Assembly (NCBI GenBank): GCA_902385655.1
Contig: CABMGO010000005.1
Location: 163,584-227,583, forward strand
Source of the DNA: an uncultured archaeon
GTDB taxonomy: Archaea; Nanobdellota; Nanobdellia; Pacearchaeales; GW2011-AR1
DNA: 64,000 nucleotides
Direction: 5' to 3'
Part shown: in pieces, positions 42,113 to 50,759 of the stretch
How positions within the stretch are numbered: the first letter of the stretch is position 1
How the letters are laid out: every line of letters begins with the position of its first letter
Notes under the pieces: model-generated
Told to the model about the DNA's origin: nothing
Seen by the model: only the letters and a program-made list of their open reading frames with translations
Database searches by the model: none
Translations under genes and position numbers: made by a program

Positions 42113-42736
42113 TTATTCTCTAAAATGATCTGCACAAACCGGGAAATATTCCCAACCTTTCTCTCCATCTAAAACTAAAAGAGGTTCACCATACTTCGAA
42201 GGCTGGCCATTATGAGTTCTTTGCGTTAAACTAGCAGGTTTTTGACATTTTGAACAAGTTGATTCGACACAAAATTCAACCCTGTCTGCATATCTGTAAA
42301 TGTCTGAAACAAAATGAACTGGCCTTTTATTAAAAAAAGCGTGAATTGAAGGAATAAAAACTTTTTTCCCATCGGCTTTCCATTCTAAAACTAATTCTGC
42401 CAATTTAGCAGCATAACGTTCAGCGTTTTTTTCATAACTTTCAGGACTGTTACAACAAACAAAAGAAAATGGTTCATCAATACCAATAACTTCCCTGTCT
42501 TCGGCGAGAGAATCCATTTCTCCTAAAAAGTTAGGTTTACTTAAATCAATAACTTGAGCAGGAAGAGTATAACTCAATCCTCGAGATCTCCAAACATTTC
42601 CATCTCTTTTATTCCAAGACGATTGAAAAAGAACATAGCTTGCACCAGCACCAATTAAAGGCCCAATGGTTTGCATAGCTCTTTTCGTCTTTCCAGAAAA
42701 CATAGTTCCTAAAAATAAATCTAAACTCCCCTTCAT
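42113..42736 (-). CDS. tdk: thymidine kinase (TK1 type)
   Basis: The ATG at 42736 (MKGSLDLFLG) gives 207 residues. Walker A FLGTMFSGKTKRA, Walker B-like VIGIDEPFSF, the zinc site CSKCQKPA...CADH and SLTQR around the thymidine-binding lasso are typical of type II thymidine kinases. It makes dTMP from thymidine, a salvage route beside the thyX-like gene at 55.5 kb. Another start at 42757 is less likely. Confidence 0.88.
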   Translation of the reverse strand: MKGSLDLFLGTMFSGKTKRAMQTIGPLIGAGASYVLFQSSWNKRDGNVWRSRGLSYTLPAQVIDLSKPNFLGEMDSLAEDREVIGIDEPFSFVCCNSPESYEKNAERYAAKLAELVLEWKADGKKVFIPSIHAFFNKRPVHFVSDIYRYADRVEFCVESTCSKCQKPASLTQRTHNGQPSKYGEPLLVLDGEKGWEYFPVCADHFRE

Positions 42737-42835
42737 AAAAAATAAAACCTGAAGCACTATTTAAATAAATAGATAGTTGAAAATAATCTTCAGAAAAAAT
42801 AAAAAAAATCAAATCACTTCAAATAAAATAAAAGT

Positions 42836-42909
42836 GGTCCCGACGGGATTTGAACCCGCGACACCCGCGTTAAGAGCGCGGTACTCTAACCAGGCTGAGC
42901 TACGGAACC
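42836..42909 (-). tRNA. tRNA-Lys (CTT)
   Basis: On the minus strand the acceptor arm GGTTCCG pairs with CGGGACC. The anticodon stem CCGCG/CGCGG carries the loop CTCTTAA, giving anticodon CTT. The T-loop is TTCAAAT and the discriminator is A. CCA is not encoded. It pairs with tRNA-Lys (TTT) at 63343 to cover both Lys codons. Confidence 0.95.
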
Positions 42910-42980
42910 TTTGAAATACCTTGAACTACAATTATGTAGTATAGTTTTATGAAAAAATGCGTTTAAAAAAGTAATGTTTA

Positions 42981-43256
42981 TTACTTAGAGACTATTTCTT
43001 TTATAGCTTCTATGTGATCAGCAATCTCAAGTCCTTTTTTTGTAAGTTTGATAATTTTTATTCTTCCTTTCTTTTCAAATACAACTAAACCCATTTCCTC
43101 TAGCGTTTGTAAAATCTTAACCGCGTGAGAATAAGTACAATCAACTTCCTTAGCTAAAACAGAACCATACTTAGCCTTACTTACTCTTTTCAAAGCAAGC
43201 AGCATCATAGCTGGTTTTCTTCTAAAAAACAAATCAAAGTGATCTTCTGTTACCAT
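42981..43256 (-). CDS. winged-helix transcription regulator
   Basis: A 91-residue MarR/ArsR-like wHTH: LALKRVSKAKYGSVLAKEVDCTYSHAVKILQTLEEMGLV, then the wing KKGRIKIIKLTKKG. No ligand pocket is obvious. Its leader carries structured element copy D, so expression may be controlled after transcription. Target genes are unknown. Confidence 0.8.
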   Translation of the reverse strand: MVTEDHFDLFFRRKPAMMLLALKRVSKAKYGSVLAKEVDCTYSHAVKILQTLEEMGLVVFEKKGRIKIIKLTKKGLEIADHIEAIKEIVSK

Positions 43257-43361
43257 TTTGCGATATTTTCACTAAATTTATTTGAATTGAAAAATCGGAA
43301 GGTTGTAAAGCAACCGCTAACATTCTTGACAACTGCGAACGAAGTGAAGTTTGTGTTTGTC
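43257..43361 (-). promoter_or_regulatory. structured leader element, copy D
   Basis: On the minus strand: GACAA...TTGTC (H1-like, 43328-43361), GTTAGCGG, GGTTG-CTTTA-CAACC (H2, 43301-43315), then TTCCGAT...ATCGCAA (H3, arms 43294-43300 and 43258-43264), one A, and ATG. The TATA-like box is near 43370-43380, giving a leader of about 100 nt. H2 keeps pairing although the arm sequence changed. Confidence 0.65.
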
Positions 43362-43484
43362 ATTTGAATATATATTATTTAACCTATATTTCTGAGTTGT
43401 AAACTGCTTTTAAAGCTTTCTCAAGTTTTTCGTCCACGCGTAGTAGATACATCTAATTTGAGAGAAGTAACAAAAAAACTAGAA

Positions 43485-44513
43485 CTAATATTTCCTATTA
43501 GCGGCCTCTTCAGACATACGTACCATTTCTTCTCCTTTAGGCATAATCTTGTCTGCACCAAAATAGGCCATAACCCTTCCTTGCTTCCCCTCGGAGATTT
43601 TTATTCTTTCTCCTTTAAGATTCTGCGCGTCTAAATAAATAATCTTATTAGATTTATCAAAATAGGTATTAGGATAATAAGTGATACTTGATCCTCTTCT
43701 AAAAAGAGAATTAGAACTTAAAACCTCATCAGATCTAAATCTAAAAAATTTTCCATGTGCAGGGCAATCCCAGCTCCCCTCTAATTCCTCACTCCAGGGC
43801 GGAGCAATTGCACCCTCAAAAACAAGATCTACTTCCGAATTCTGACCTCGAGTATTAAATTTCATCTCTGCAAAAATAAAAGCACGAATACCTTGCTCAT
43901 TTGGAGAATAATCAAAAGAAAGAGATCTCCCTATTCCTTCAAAATATGTTCGAACACCATACTGGGTTTGCCACGTAGAATGCTGAATAAATCTATTTGT
44001 ACCTCTAAGCGCATAAACTGAAACCTGATCGCTATCAAAAGTTCCCCTAGTTAAAGTATTTTTTCTCGCAATAGATATTGCTTTCTTTTTCTCTAGATCA
44101 TTAGAACTAAGATCAAGCCTTTCAGAAGAATATGAAACTCGAGTTCCACTTAAAGGCACGCTTGTCACTAAATAAACTACTGAATCATCTCTCTGAAAAC
44201 TTTTAACATCTTGTTCATTATCAAAAGAGAATACAACTGAGGGATGAAGATCGACACCACTGGGACTAGAAGAAACACCCACCCTAACACGATATAAATT
44301 GGTTAATACCGAAACTGATTGCTCCTTGCCCACATCTAGCCTAATCAAATTTGAAGAACCTCTGTTCTCCTCTAGTCTAATTAAACTCGAAGAACCTTTG
44401 CTTTCATTTAATCTAACTGCATTTGAAGAATCCTTTCCACAGCCGCCCAAAAATATCGAGCTGGCACCAATCACACATGCGCCCAAAATTGAAAGCAGAT
44501 CTCTTTCACCCAT
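43485..44513 (-). CDS. lipoprotein-like surface protein with short N-terminal repeats
   Basis: The Met at 44513 (MGERDLLSIL) gives a 342-residue protein with a signal peptide and the lipobox LGGC at residues 22-25, a bacterial-type lipoprotein motif also used by some archaea. Directly after are three imperfect 12-residue repeats (SSNAVRLNESKG, SSSLIRLEENRG, SSNLIRLDVGKE). The rest is beta-rich with a CPAHGKFFRF patch. An upstream start at 44594 would run into the divergent SerRS promoter. Function unknown. Confidence 0.72.
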   Translation of the reverse strand: MGERDLLSILGACVIGASSIFLGGCGKDSSNAVRLNESKGSSSLIRLEENRGSSNLIRLDVGKEQSVSVLTNLYRVRVGVSSSPSGVDLHPSVVFSFDNEQDVKSFQRDDSVVYLVTSVPLSGTRVSYSSERLDLSSNDLEKKKAISIARKNTLTRGTFDSDQVSVYALRGTNRFIQHSTWQTQYGVRTYFEGIGRSLSFDYSPNEQGIRAFIFAEMKFNTRGQNSEVDLVFEGAIAPPWSEELEGSWDCPAHGKFFRFRSDEVLSSNSLFRRGSSITYYPNTYFDKSNKIIYLDAQNLKGERIKISEGKQGRVMAYFGADKIMPKGEEMVRMSEEAANRKY

Positions 44514-44596
44514 AAAATAAGAATAAATAATTAATTTAAAAAGATTTGTGCATTGAACAACATAATCTTTAAATATCTCCCAAAGCTCAAACAAAT

Positions 44597-45871
44597 ATGA
44601 TAGACATTAAACTAATCAGGGAAAATCCAGAACTAGTCAGAACAAATGCAAAAAATAGAGGGTATGATGTAACAATTCTAGACAAATTGATAGACCTAGA
44701 TAAGAAATGGAGAGCTTACAAATTAGAAGACGATACTTTAAGATCACAGAAAAACAAATTTTCAGAATCTATAAACCAAGCAAAAAAGAATAAGCAAGAA
44801 AATGAAGCTAAGAAATTGATTGATGAAGCTAAAAAAGTTGGAGAAAAATTAACAGCTAATGAGCAATCTGAAAATACACTAAAAGCAGAAATGGATGATC
44901 TGATCTCAAGACTACCAAATATTCAGTCCCCAGAGTCTCCAATAGGAGATGAAACTAAGAATAAGGAAGTCCACAAAAAAGGAAAAATTCAATCAATAAA
45001 AAATCCAAAAGGACATCTGGAATTAATGGAAGCTTTAGATATAATCGACATGAAAAGAGCCACAAAAATTGCTGGAGCAGGATTCTATATTCTAAAGGGA
45101 AAGGGAGCAAAACTTCAAAGAGCTCTTGTCCAATATATGTTAGATTTCCATGAGAAAAATGGATTTACTGAAATAAATCCTCCACAAATGGTTAATAGAA
45201 AATCCGCATTTGGAACTGGAAACTTACCAAAATTTGATGATCAACTTTACAAAACAAACGATGAATTGATTATGGTGCCTACAGCAGAAGTTCCAGTAAC
45301 GAATATCTATGCAGATGAAATACTGAACGAAAAAGATCTTCCAATGAGATTCTGCGCATTTACAGAATGTTATAGAACTGAAGCAGGAAGAAAAGCAGGT
45401 GAAGAGGGCCTTTTTAGATTACACCAGTTTGAAAAAGTAGAAATGGTTTATTTGTGCAATCCAGAAGAATCATACGATATGCTTGAAGAAATGACTGGAA
45501 ATGCAGAAAAGATTTTAGAAAATCTTGAAGTTCCATTCAGAAGAATCTGGTTATCCACAGGAGATGCAGGTTTCGCATCCGCTAAAACCTATGATCTTGA
45601 AGTATGGAGCCCTGGAATGAACAGGTACTTAGAATGTTCATCTTGTTCAAATTGCACAGATTTCCAAGCAAGAAGAATGAATTGTAGAGTACAAGGAAAA
45701 AACGGGTTAAGATTCTTAAATACGTTAAACGGGTCAGGCATAGCTCTTCCAAGATTAATGATAGCTATAATTGAAAATAATCAGCAAGAAGATGGTTCAA
45801 TAAAAATACCGAAAGTTCTTTGGCCTTATACCAACTTCAAAGAAATAAAGGCTGGAAAAAAAAGAGACTAA
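44597..45871 (+). CDS. serS: seryl-tRNA synthetase
   Basis: A 424-residue class II synthetase of the common (not methanogen) type. N-terminal coiled-coil arm (about 30-105), motif 2 FTECYRTEAGRKAGEEGLFRLHQFEKVE, motif 3 GSGIALPRLMIAIIEN, and the substrate-binding TAEVP. It charges tRNA-Ser. It is divergent from the lipoprotein gene and followed after 64 bp by endonuclease III. Confidence 0.97.
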   Translation: MIDIKLIRENPELVRTNAKNRGYDVTILDKLIDLDKKWRAYKLEDDTLRSQKNKFSESINQAKKNKQENEAKKLIDEAKKVGEKLTANEQSENTLKAEMDDLISRLPNIQSPESPIGDETKNKEVHKKGKIQSIKNPKGHLELMEALDIIDMKRATKIAGAGFYILKGKGAKLQRALVQYMLDFHEKNGFTEINPPQMVNRKSAFGTGNLPKFDDQLYKTNDELIMVPTAEVPVTNIYADEILNEKDLPMRFCAFTECYRTEAGRKAGEEGLFRLHQFEKVEMVYLCNPEESYDMLEEMTGNAEKILENLEVPFRRIWLSTGDAGFASAKTYDLEVWSPGMNRYLECSSCSNCTDFQARRMNCRVQGKNGLRFLNTLNGSGIALPRLMIAIIENNQQEDGSIKIPKVLWPYTNFKEIKAGKKRD

Positions 45872-45935
45872 AGAAGAGTCCACAGAAAAGAAGCCTTCTA
45901 AAAAGAAATAAATAGTTCTATTTCATCCAAATTAC

Positions 45936-46559
45936 ATGGATTCCTCGAAAGCAATTAAACAACTAAACTTTCTAAGAAAATTAATTTCTAAAAATTCTGA
46001 AAAACCAAGACTTGCTGCAGAAGGCTGGGATGAAAATTGGAAAACCCTTATCGCAATTATCCTTTCCGCACAAACTCGAGATAGCAAAACAATCCCAGTC
46101 GCAGAAAAACTGTTTGATAAGTACAACTCTCCAGAAAAACTTGGAAAAGCTCCGTTAAAAGAAATAGAAGAAAGTATTAGATCACTTAATTACTACAAAA
46201 CAAAATCAAAAAATATCAAAGCAACAGCAGAAATAATAGGAAAAAAAGGAGTTCCTGTAGAATTTGAAAAACTAATTGAACTTCCAGGAGTAGGAAGAAA
46301 AACTGCAAATGTTTTTCTGGTAGAAGAAAAAAACGCGCCTGCAATAGGCGTAGACACTCATGTTTCCAGGTTAGCAATCAAACTAAACTGGACAAATAAA
46401 AAATTCGAAGATAAGTTTGGAATAGAAAAAGATCTGGAAAGATTATTTCCAAAGAAATATTGGAACTCAATAAATTATATTCTTGTAACTTTTGGTCAAA
46501 CTTTTGGAAGAAGTAAAAAAATCGAAGATGAAATTATCGAAAAAATAAGAAATATTTAA
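45936..46559 (+). CDS. nth: endonuclease III-like DNA glycosylase without Fe-S cluster
   Basis: A 207-residue HhH-GPD protein: helix-hairpin-helix LPGVGRKTANV with the catalytic Lys (K122), and GVDTHVSR with the catalytic Asp (D140). It should excise oxidised pyrimidines and cut the abasic site. The whole protein contains no Cys, so the usual C-terminal 4Fe-4S motif is missing. It overlaps the convergent radical SAM gene by 4 bp. Confidence 0.92.
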   Translation: MDSSKAIKQLNFLRKLISKNSEKPRLAAEGWDENWKTLIAIILSAQTRDSKTIPVAEKLFDKYNSPEKLGKAPLKEIEESIRSLNYYKTKSKNIKATAEIIGKKGVPVEFEKLIELPGVGRKTANVFLVEEKNAPAIGVDTHVSRLAIKLNWTNKKFEDKFGIEKDLERLFPKKYWNSINYILVTFGQTFGRSKKIEDEIIEKIRNI

Positions 46560-47416
46560 GATTTCTTCCTTCTATAGACTACCTTACTCATTAAGCAAGT
46601 TGAATTTTGCTGACAATTTCTTTTTCCGAATTCATATCCTTGCTGAAATTTCTCATTGACAAGATCATAAGGACACTGAACAATTCTGCCACCAATAATA
46701 TAATTCGCAAACGCACATTTTGTAACAGGCAAATCAAGAGTACTTTCAAAAACTCCTCGCTTAGAAACATGAATAGCCATATTTCCATTATACCTCTCTA
46801 AAAATTGATGAACAAGTTTTTTATAATCTAAAACAGGCATTGTCAAATCAGTATCTGTAAAAAATTCCTTTTGGGGATTATCTAGCTCGCGAATACTTGA
46901 AATGAAAAACACTTTTCCATCTCTTTCCCTTTCAAATTCTTCTGCACAAGAAACAAGTTCTTCTAATTTTGTCTTTGAAGAAACCATGAAATTTGCATCA
47001 AAGGGAATATCCGTTTGTGGAAGACCTTCAGAACTTTTAATCCCATCGGTTTTACAATATACTGAAACTCTTAATTTGGCACCCTCAAACTGCTGAGCAG
47101 TAAACCTATTTAGAAAATAACCATTTGTGTAAACGGTAGTAGAAAGTTCTTTTTCCCTATTAAGTGCGATCATCGAAAGTAAGTCAGGATGAAGTAAAGG
47201 TTCTCCACCCAATAAATTTACTTGTTTAACACCTTTTGAAACTCCATCATCGATTGCAGCGACATATTCACCCATAGAAATGTTCGTGTTGTCTACTAAA
47301 AGCTTTCTCGCAAAACACCCTTCGCATCTAAGATTGCACCTGTTTGTAACAAATACCTGCAAAGTATTTCTTTTTTTCACAGGCAACTCCTCATATTCTC
47401 CCCAAGGAAATTTCAT
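46556..47416 (-). CDS. radical SAM protein
   Basis: A 286-residue protein with VTNRCNLRCEGCFARK at about 28-43, holding the CxxxCxxC 4Fe-4S motif, then LLGGEPLLHPDL, the GGE motif. The C-terminus has extra Cys residues (KCAFAN, QCPYD, NCQQNSTC) like SPASM or twitch extensions. The substrate is unknown. Possible roles are peptide or RNA modification or cofactor synthesis. Confidence 0.87.
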   Translation of the reverse strand: MKFPWGEYEELPVKKRNTLQVFVTNRCNLRCEGCFARKLLVDNTNISMGEYVAAIDDGVSKGVKQVNLLGGEPLLHPDLLSMIALNREKELSTTVYTNGYFLNRFTAQQFEGAKLRVSVYCKTDGIKSSEGLPQTDIPFDANFMVSSKTKLEELVSCAEEFERERDGKVFFISSIRELDNPQKEFFTDTDLTMPVLDYKKLVHQFLERYNGNMAIHVSKRGVFESTLDLPVTKCAFANYIIGGRIVQCPYDLVNEKFQQGYEFGKRNCQQNSTCLMSKVVYRRKKS

Positions 47417-47530
47417 TTTTCACCCCCAATATTAAATCTCATAATTAGATTAGAAAAAATCTAAAAATATACTTTTGGTTATAAAAAGATAAACCAAAAA
47501 GTTTATAAAAAAGAGACTGTAAAAAACAGT

Positions 47531-48364
47531 ATGTTTGAAACAAAAAAAGACTCTACAACAAAAGATAAAATAATTTCCATCCTAGGATACGAGTGGCCAC
47601 TGTCAGCAAGAAAGATATTCTTTTTGCTAAAGAAAAAAGATCAATTTTCAGGAACATATCAAGCAGTATACAAAGCAATCCAAGAAATGTGTGAAGACTC
47701 AATCCTCAAGAAGAATAAAACGGAATATCAACTTAATTTAGAGTGGATAAAAAAGATACATGATGAAACAGAAATGATTCGTGTCAACTATTACGCAATT
47801 CAAAAAGCCACAATTCTAGAAGGTAATGATTCTTCAGAAATAAAGATACTTGCTTTTAAAAATTGGTTCGATGTAGAGAAATACCTTTACTATTTACAAA
47901 AAAAAGCAATTCTAAATTCTAATAGGGAAGAAGAAATATTTTTTTGCCATTCCCACGAGTGGAGACCTATGTTTTATCTTAGGGCAGAATATAATTGGCT
48001 AAGAAAATTACAAACAGAAGGTCACAGAACGTACACCCTGTGTTCTGGAAACACAGTTATAGATAAAAAAATGGCAGAGTTCTACACTTCTGCAGGAAAT
48101 AAAATAAAACTAGGAGCATCTTACTCAGAAGAATTTGAAACAATGATATATAGTGACTACGTAATAAATGTCTACATCCCATTAGAATTAAGAGAAACGC
48201 TAAATAAATACTTCAAATCGATAAAGAGCATTTCAGAAATAGACTATGTTTATCTCATAAAAAATGTATTCGAAAAAGAAACAAATATCAAAGTTGTAAT
48301 CAATAAAGATAAAAATTTAGCAACGGAAATAAAAAAACAACTTTTATCAAAATTCAGAAAATAA
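47531..48364 (+). CDS. winged-helix protein with C-terminal sensor-like domain
   Basis: A 277-residue protein. The first 75 residues form a wHTH (LSARKIFFLLKKKDQFSGTYQAVYKAIQEM...ILKKNKTEYQL). The rest is alpha/beta with no clear motif (FFCHSHEWRP, YTLCSGNTV). It may be a transcription regulator of the TrmB-like or similar type. It precedes tRNA-Gln. Confidence 0.6.
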   Translation: MFETKKDSTTKDKIISILGYEWPLSARKIFFLLKKKDQFSGTYQAVYKAIQEMCEDSILKKNKTEYQLNLEWIKKIHDETEMIRVNYYAIQKATILEGNDSSEIKILAFKNWFDVEKYLYYLQKKAILNSNREEEIFFCHSHEWRPMFYLRAEYNWLRKLQTEGHRTYTLCSGNTVIDKKMAEFYTSAGNKIKLGASYSEEFETMIYSDYVINVYIPLELRETLNKYFKSIKSISEIDYVYLIKNVFEKETNIKVVINKDKNLATEIKKQLLSKFRK

Positions 48365-48406
48365 AAAGACTTATATACATTCCAAAAAATTAATAATTAA
48401 GACCTT

Positions 48407-48479
48407 AGCCCTTTAGTGTAGCGGTCAAGCATATGGGACTCTGACTCCCATGACCCAGGTTCGAATCCTGGAGGGGCTA
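48407..48479 (+). tRNA. tRNA-Gln (CTG)
   Basis: The acceptor arm AGCCCTT pairs with AGGGGCT using G-T and standard pairs. The anticodon stem TGGGA/TCCCA carries the loop CTCTGAC, giving anticodon CTG. The T-loop is TTCGAAT and the discriminator is A. CCA is not encoded. A TTATATA box lies about 30 bp upstream. Confidence 0.93.
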
Positions 48480-48580
48480 TTTATACATCTTGGTATTTTC
48501 GTACTATCTAATTTATCTATAACCATTTTGAGATTTAATTAAATAGACATTTATTTAAATTAGAACTGCCTAAAAAATAT

Positions 48581-49168
48581 ATGGCAGAAAGTGATCCTGA
48601 AAATTCTGAGTATATCCAAAGAGAAATGTTAAATGAATTAACACCACGATTATTTTCAAGCTACCAAATGCTGCAAGAGCTATCAGGGGGTCAAGATCCT
48701 CTCTTAAAACTTATGAAAATTGAAAAAGTTAAGGAAGGAGAAGGAAGAATTGTCATAGGAAAGATGTCTGATTTTATAAAAAGTGTAGGGTTAAATGAAG
48801 CAGAAATGCTAAATCCCAAAGCATATTATGCATTTAGAAAATATCATGCAATGATTTGTGCAAAAATAAGATTTAGGGAAAGAGCTTCACTCGACTCATC
48901 CGTTCAAGGCCTAACCGAGTATGTTGATTTACTTTCCCAAAAGTTATATGGAAAACCTTCAGAATATTCAGATTTTATAGACTTCAAAACTCAACCCGCA
49001 AGAATATTACCCCTATTTAGACAATATGCCGAAATAACAGAAAGTGAATTAGAAAAACTATGTTCCCAAAGAAATTGTTCAAATAGAAATGACATCCTAC
49101 TAAATATATTTATTAAAATGGCTCAAGGCGAAGTCAAAAGGCTAGAAGAAAAGCTGTTCATTCACTAA
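48581..49168 (+). CDS. hypothetical helical protein
   Basis: A 195-residue soluble, mainly helical protein, not recognised. Cys residues occur singly, apart from CSQRNC near 165. A promoter-like TTTATTTAAA lies about 30 bp before the start. It stands alone between tRNA-Gln and eL41. Confidence 0.65.
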   Translation: MAESDPENSEYIQREMLNELTPRLFSSYQMLQELSGGQDPLLKLMKIEKVKEGEGRIVIGKMSDFIKSVGLNEAEMLNPKAYYAFRKYHAMICAKIRFRERASLDSSVQGLTEYVDLLSQKLYGKPSEYSDFIDFKTQPARILPLFRQYAEITESELEKLCSQRNCSNRNDILLNIFIKMAQGEVKRLEEKLFIH

Positions 49169-49205
49169 AAAAAAGGTTTATAAACCGACTTTTTTTAAAT
49201 AAACT

Positions 49206-49313
49206 ATGAAAAGATCATCAAGACGTTGGAAAAAGAAAAATCAGATGCGTTGGAAGTGGCAACGTAAAAGATTGAAGAAGGAAAAGAGAAAGAGAAAGTT
49301 GAAGAGAGGTTAA
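49206..49313 (+). CDS. rpl41e: ribosomal protein eL41
   Basis: The frame from ATG 49206 to TAA 49311-49313 encodes 35 residues, nearly all Arg, Lys and Trp. The second half, MRWKWQRKRLKKEKRKRK (from an internal ATG at 49245), matches the short eL41 pattern, a single helix bridging the ribosomal subunits. The upstream 13 codons may be a lineage-specific extension or the true start may be the internal ATG. A TATA-like TTTATAAACC lies near 49178. Confidence 0.8.
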   Translation: MKRSSRRWKKKNQMRWKWQRKRLKKEKRKRKLKRG

Positions 49314-49424
49314 TCTCTACTTTTATTATATATTCTTTGCAGTATAAATACTTTGATAATAGATCGTTACATTTATCTCCCCTAGAAGATAAATACTTAT
49401 AAATCAATTATTTTTCAATTTAAT

Positions 49425-49913
49425 ATGAGAGACGATATTTCTGCTTGTGAACCTCGAATGAAAAGCGTAAGAGTTAAACCATTTGTAAGCTTAAGAAGTC
49501 CTGGACAACTATACACTGAATTAATGACTAACTTTAATAGCGCCTTTCTTTCAACTTATTCAAGACTACCTGCAGAACAGTTTGAGTCTGCTCAAAGAGA
49601 CATAAAAGTAGAATACCCTTGTAAATCCCGACCAGGTTCATTAAGTATAAAATTCTTAGACCAAACAGACCCTTTAAACGAATGTTGGGAAATCTATTTT
49701 TCCGGAGCAAATATTATCGAAGGATGGATGCCAGAAGGCATAAGAGCTGCAGAAGTTGCTTACAATACTTTCTTGGGAAGCCATCTTCCCATATCCCTAG
49801 AGAAAATCCACCCCGCAGTAAATGATTTAGAAGAAAATGTTCAAAGGTATTTTGTGCAGCTTCAAGACAATTATAGACGACTCAAAGGATTACCCGTATT
49901 AAACAGGCAATAA
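49425..49913 (+). CDS. hypothetical protein
   Basis: A 162-residue soluble protein with a basic N-terminus and a strand-turn-strand region (WEIYFSGANIIEGWMP). No family recognised. It precedes the HAD hydrolase gene by 52 bp and may share its promoter region. Confidence 0.6.
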   Translation: MRDDISACEPRMKSVRVKPFVSLRSPGQLYTELMTNFNSAFLSTYSRLPAEQFESAQRDIKVEYPCKSRPGSLSIKFLDQTDPLNECWEIYFSGANIIEGWMPEGIRAAEVAYNTFLGSHLPISLEKIHPAVNDLEENVQRYFVQLQDNYRRLKGLPVLNRQ

Positions 49914-49965
49914 TATTATTTTTAATTACCTAAATCATTATAAATCGATTCTGTGGCCTATTCTC

Positions 49966-50700
49966 ATGAACAAAACATTTATCTTTGATTTGGATGATAC
50001 ACTAATTTATACCCATTTTTTATATTCGAGAGCTAAAGCAGATTTAGCGAGACTTGTCGATTCTAGATTTGGCTATGTTGCTCCAGATGTTCTAGCAATT
50101 TTGAGATTACATGAAGAAGTTGATTTGAGACTAACAAAAGAAATGGGCTTCTCTAGAGAAAGATTTCCAACTTCCTTATCTGAAGCATATACAAGAATTT
50201 CGGAAATGATGGGCGAGCCTGAAAGAGAAAGAAAACAAAATGCTCAAGAAGCATACAACCTAGGCAAAACTGTCTTTGATAAAGGAAGATGGTTGCCTAG
50301 TTTAGTTCCTGGAGCACTAGAAACACTCGATTTCTTAACAAGACAAAGAGATGAACTCGCAATAGTAACAATAGGAGAAGAGTTTACACAGAATGAGAAA
50401 GTTAAATTTTACGAGCTTAACAGGTGGTTTGGAGATAGAGTCTACATAGTTCCAAATCATAAAAAAGAAAGAATAAAAGAATTAGCAGAAGACAGAGATC
50501 CAAAAAGAGTTTGGTTCGCTGGAAACTCCGCAAGAAGTGATATTCTGCCTGCACTAGAAGTAGGTATCGGAGCACTTTATGTCCCCCGAGAAACTTGGGC
50601 ACATGACCAATGCGACTTAAAAGGCGTAGACACTTCTCGACTAATTACTTTGAAAAGTATCAAAGAAATACCTGAAATTTACTCGACAAAACTCTCATAA
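49966..50700 (+). CDS. HAD-superfamily hydrolase
   Basis: A 244-residue protein with motif I FIFDLDDTLIYTH (nucleophile Asp and acid/base Asp), motif II AIVTIGE, motif III with KKERIKELAE, and a VWFAGNSARSDI stretch like motif IV. It has a cap helix domain between. Likely a phosphatase for a small phosphorylated metabolite; substrate unknown. Confidence 0.87.
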   Translation: MNKTFIFDLDDTLIYTHFLYSRAKADLARLVDSRFGYVAPDVLAILRLHEEVDLRLTKEMGFSRERFPTSLSEAYTRISEMMGEPERERKQNAQEAYNLGKTVFDKGRWLPSLVPGALETLDFLTRQRDELAIVTIGEEFTQNEKVKFYELNRWFGDRVYIVPNHKKERIKELAEDRDPKRVWFAGNSARSDILPALEVGIGALYVPRETWAHDQCDLKGVDTSRLITLKSIKEIPEIYSTKLS

Positions 50701-50759
50701 CTAAGTTATTAATTTTTTATCACAATAATACTTATAAAGCAAGTTTCTTCTTTTAGTTT

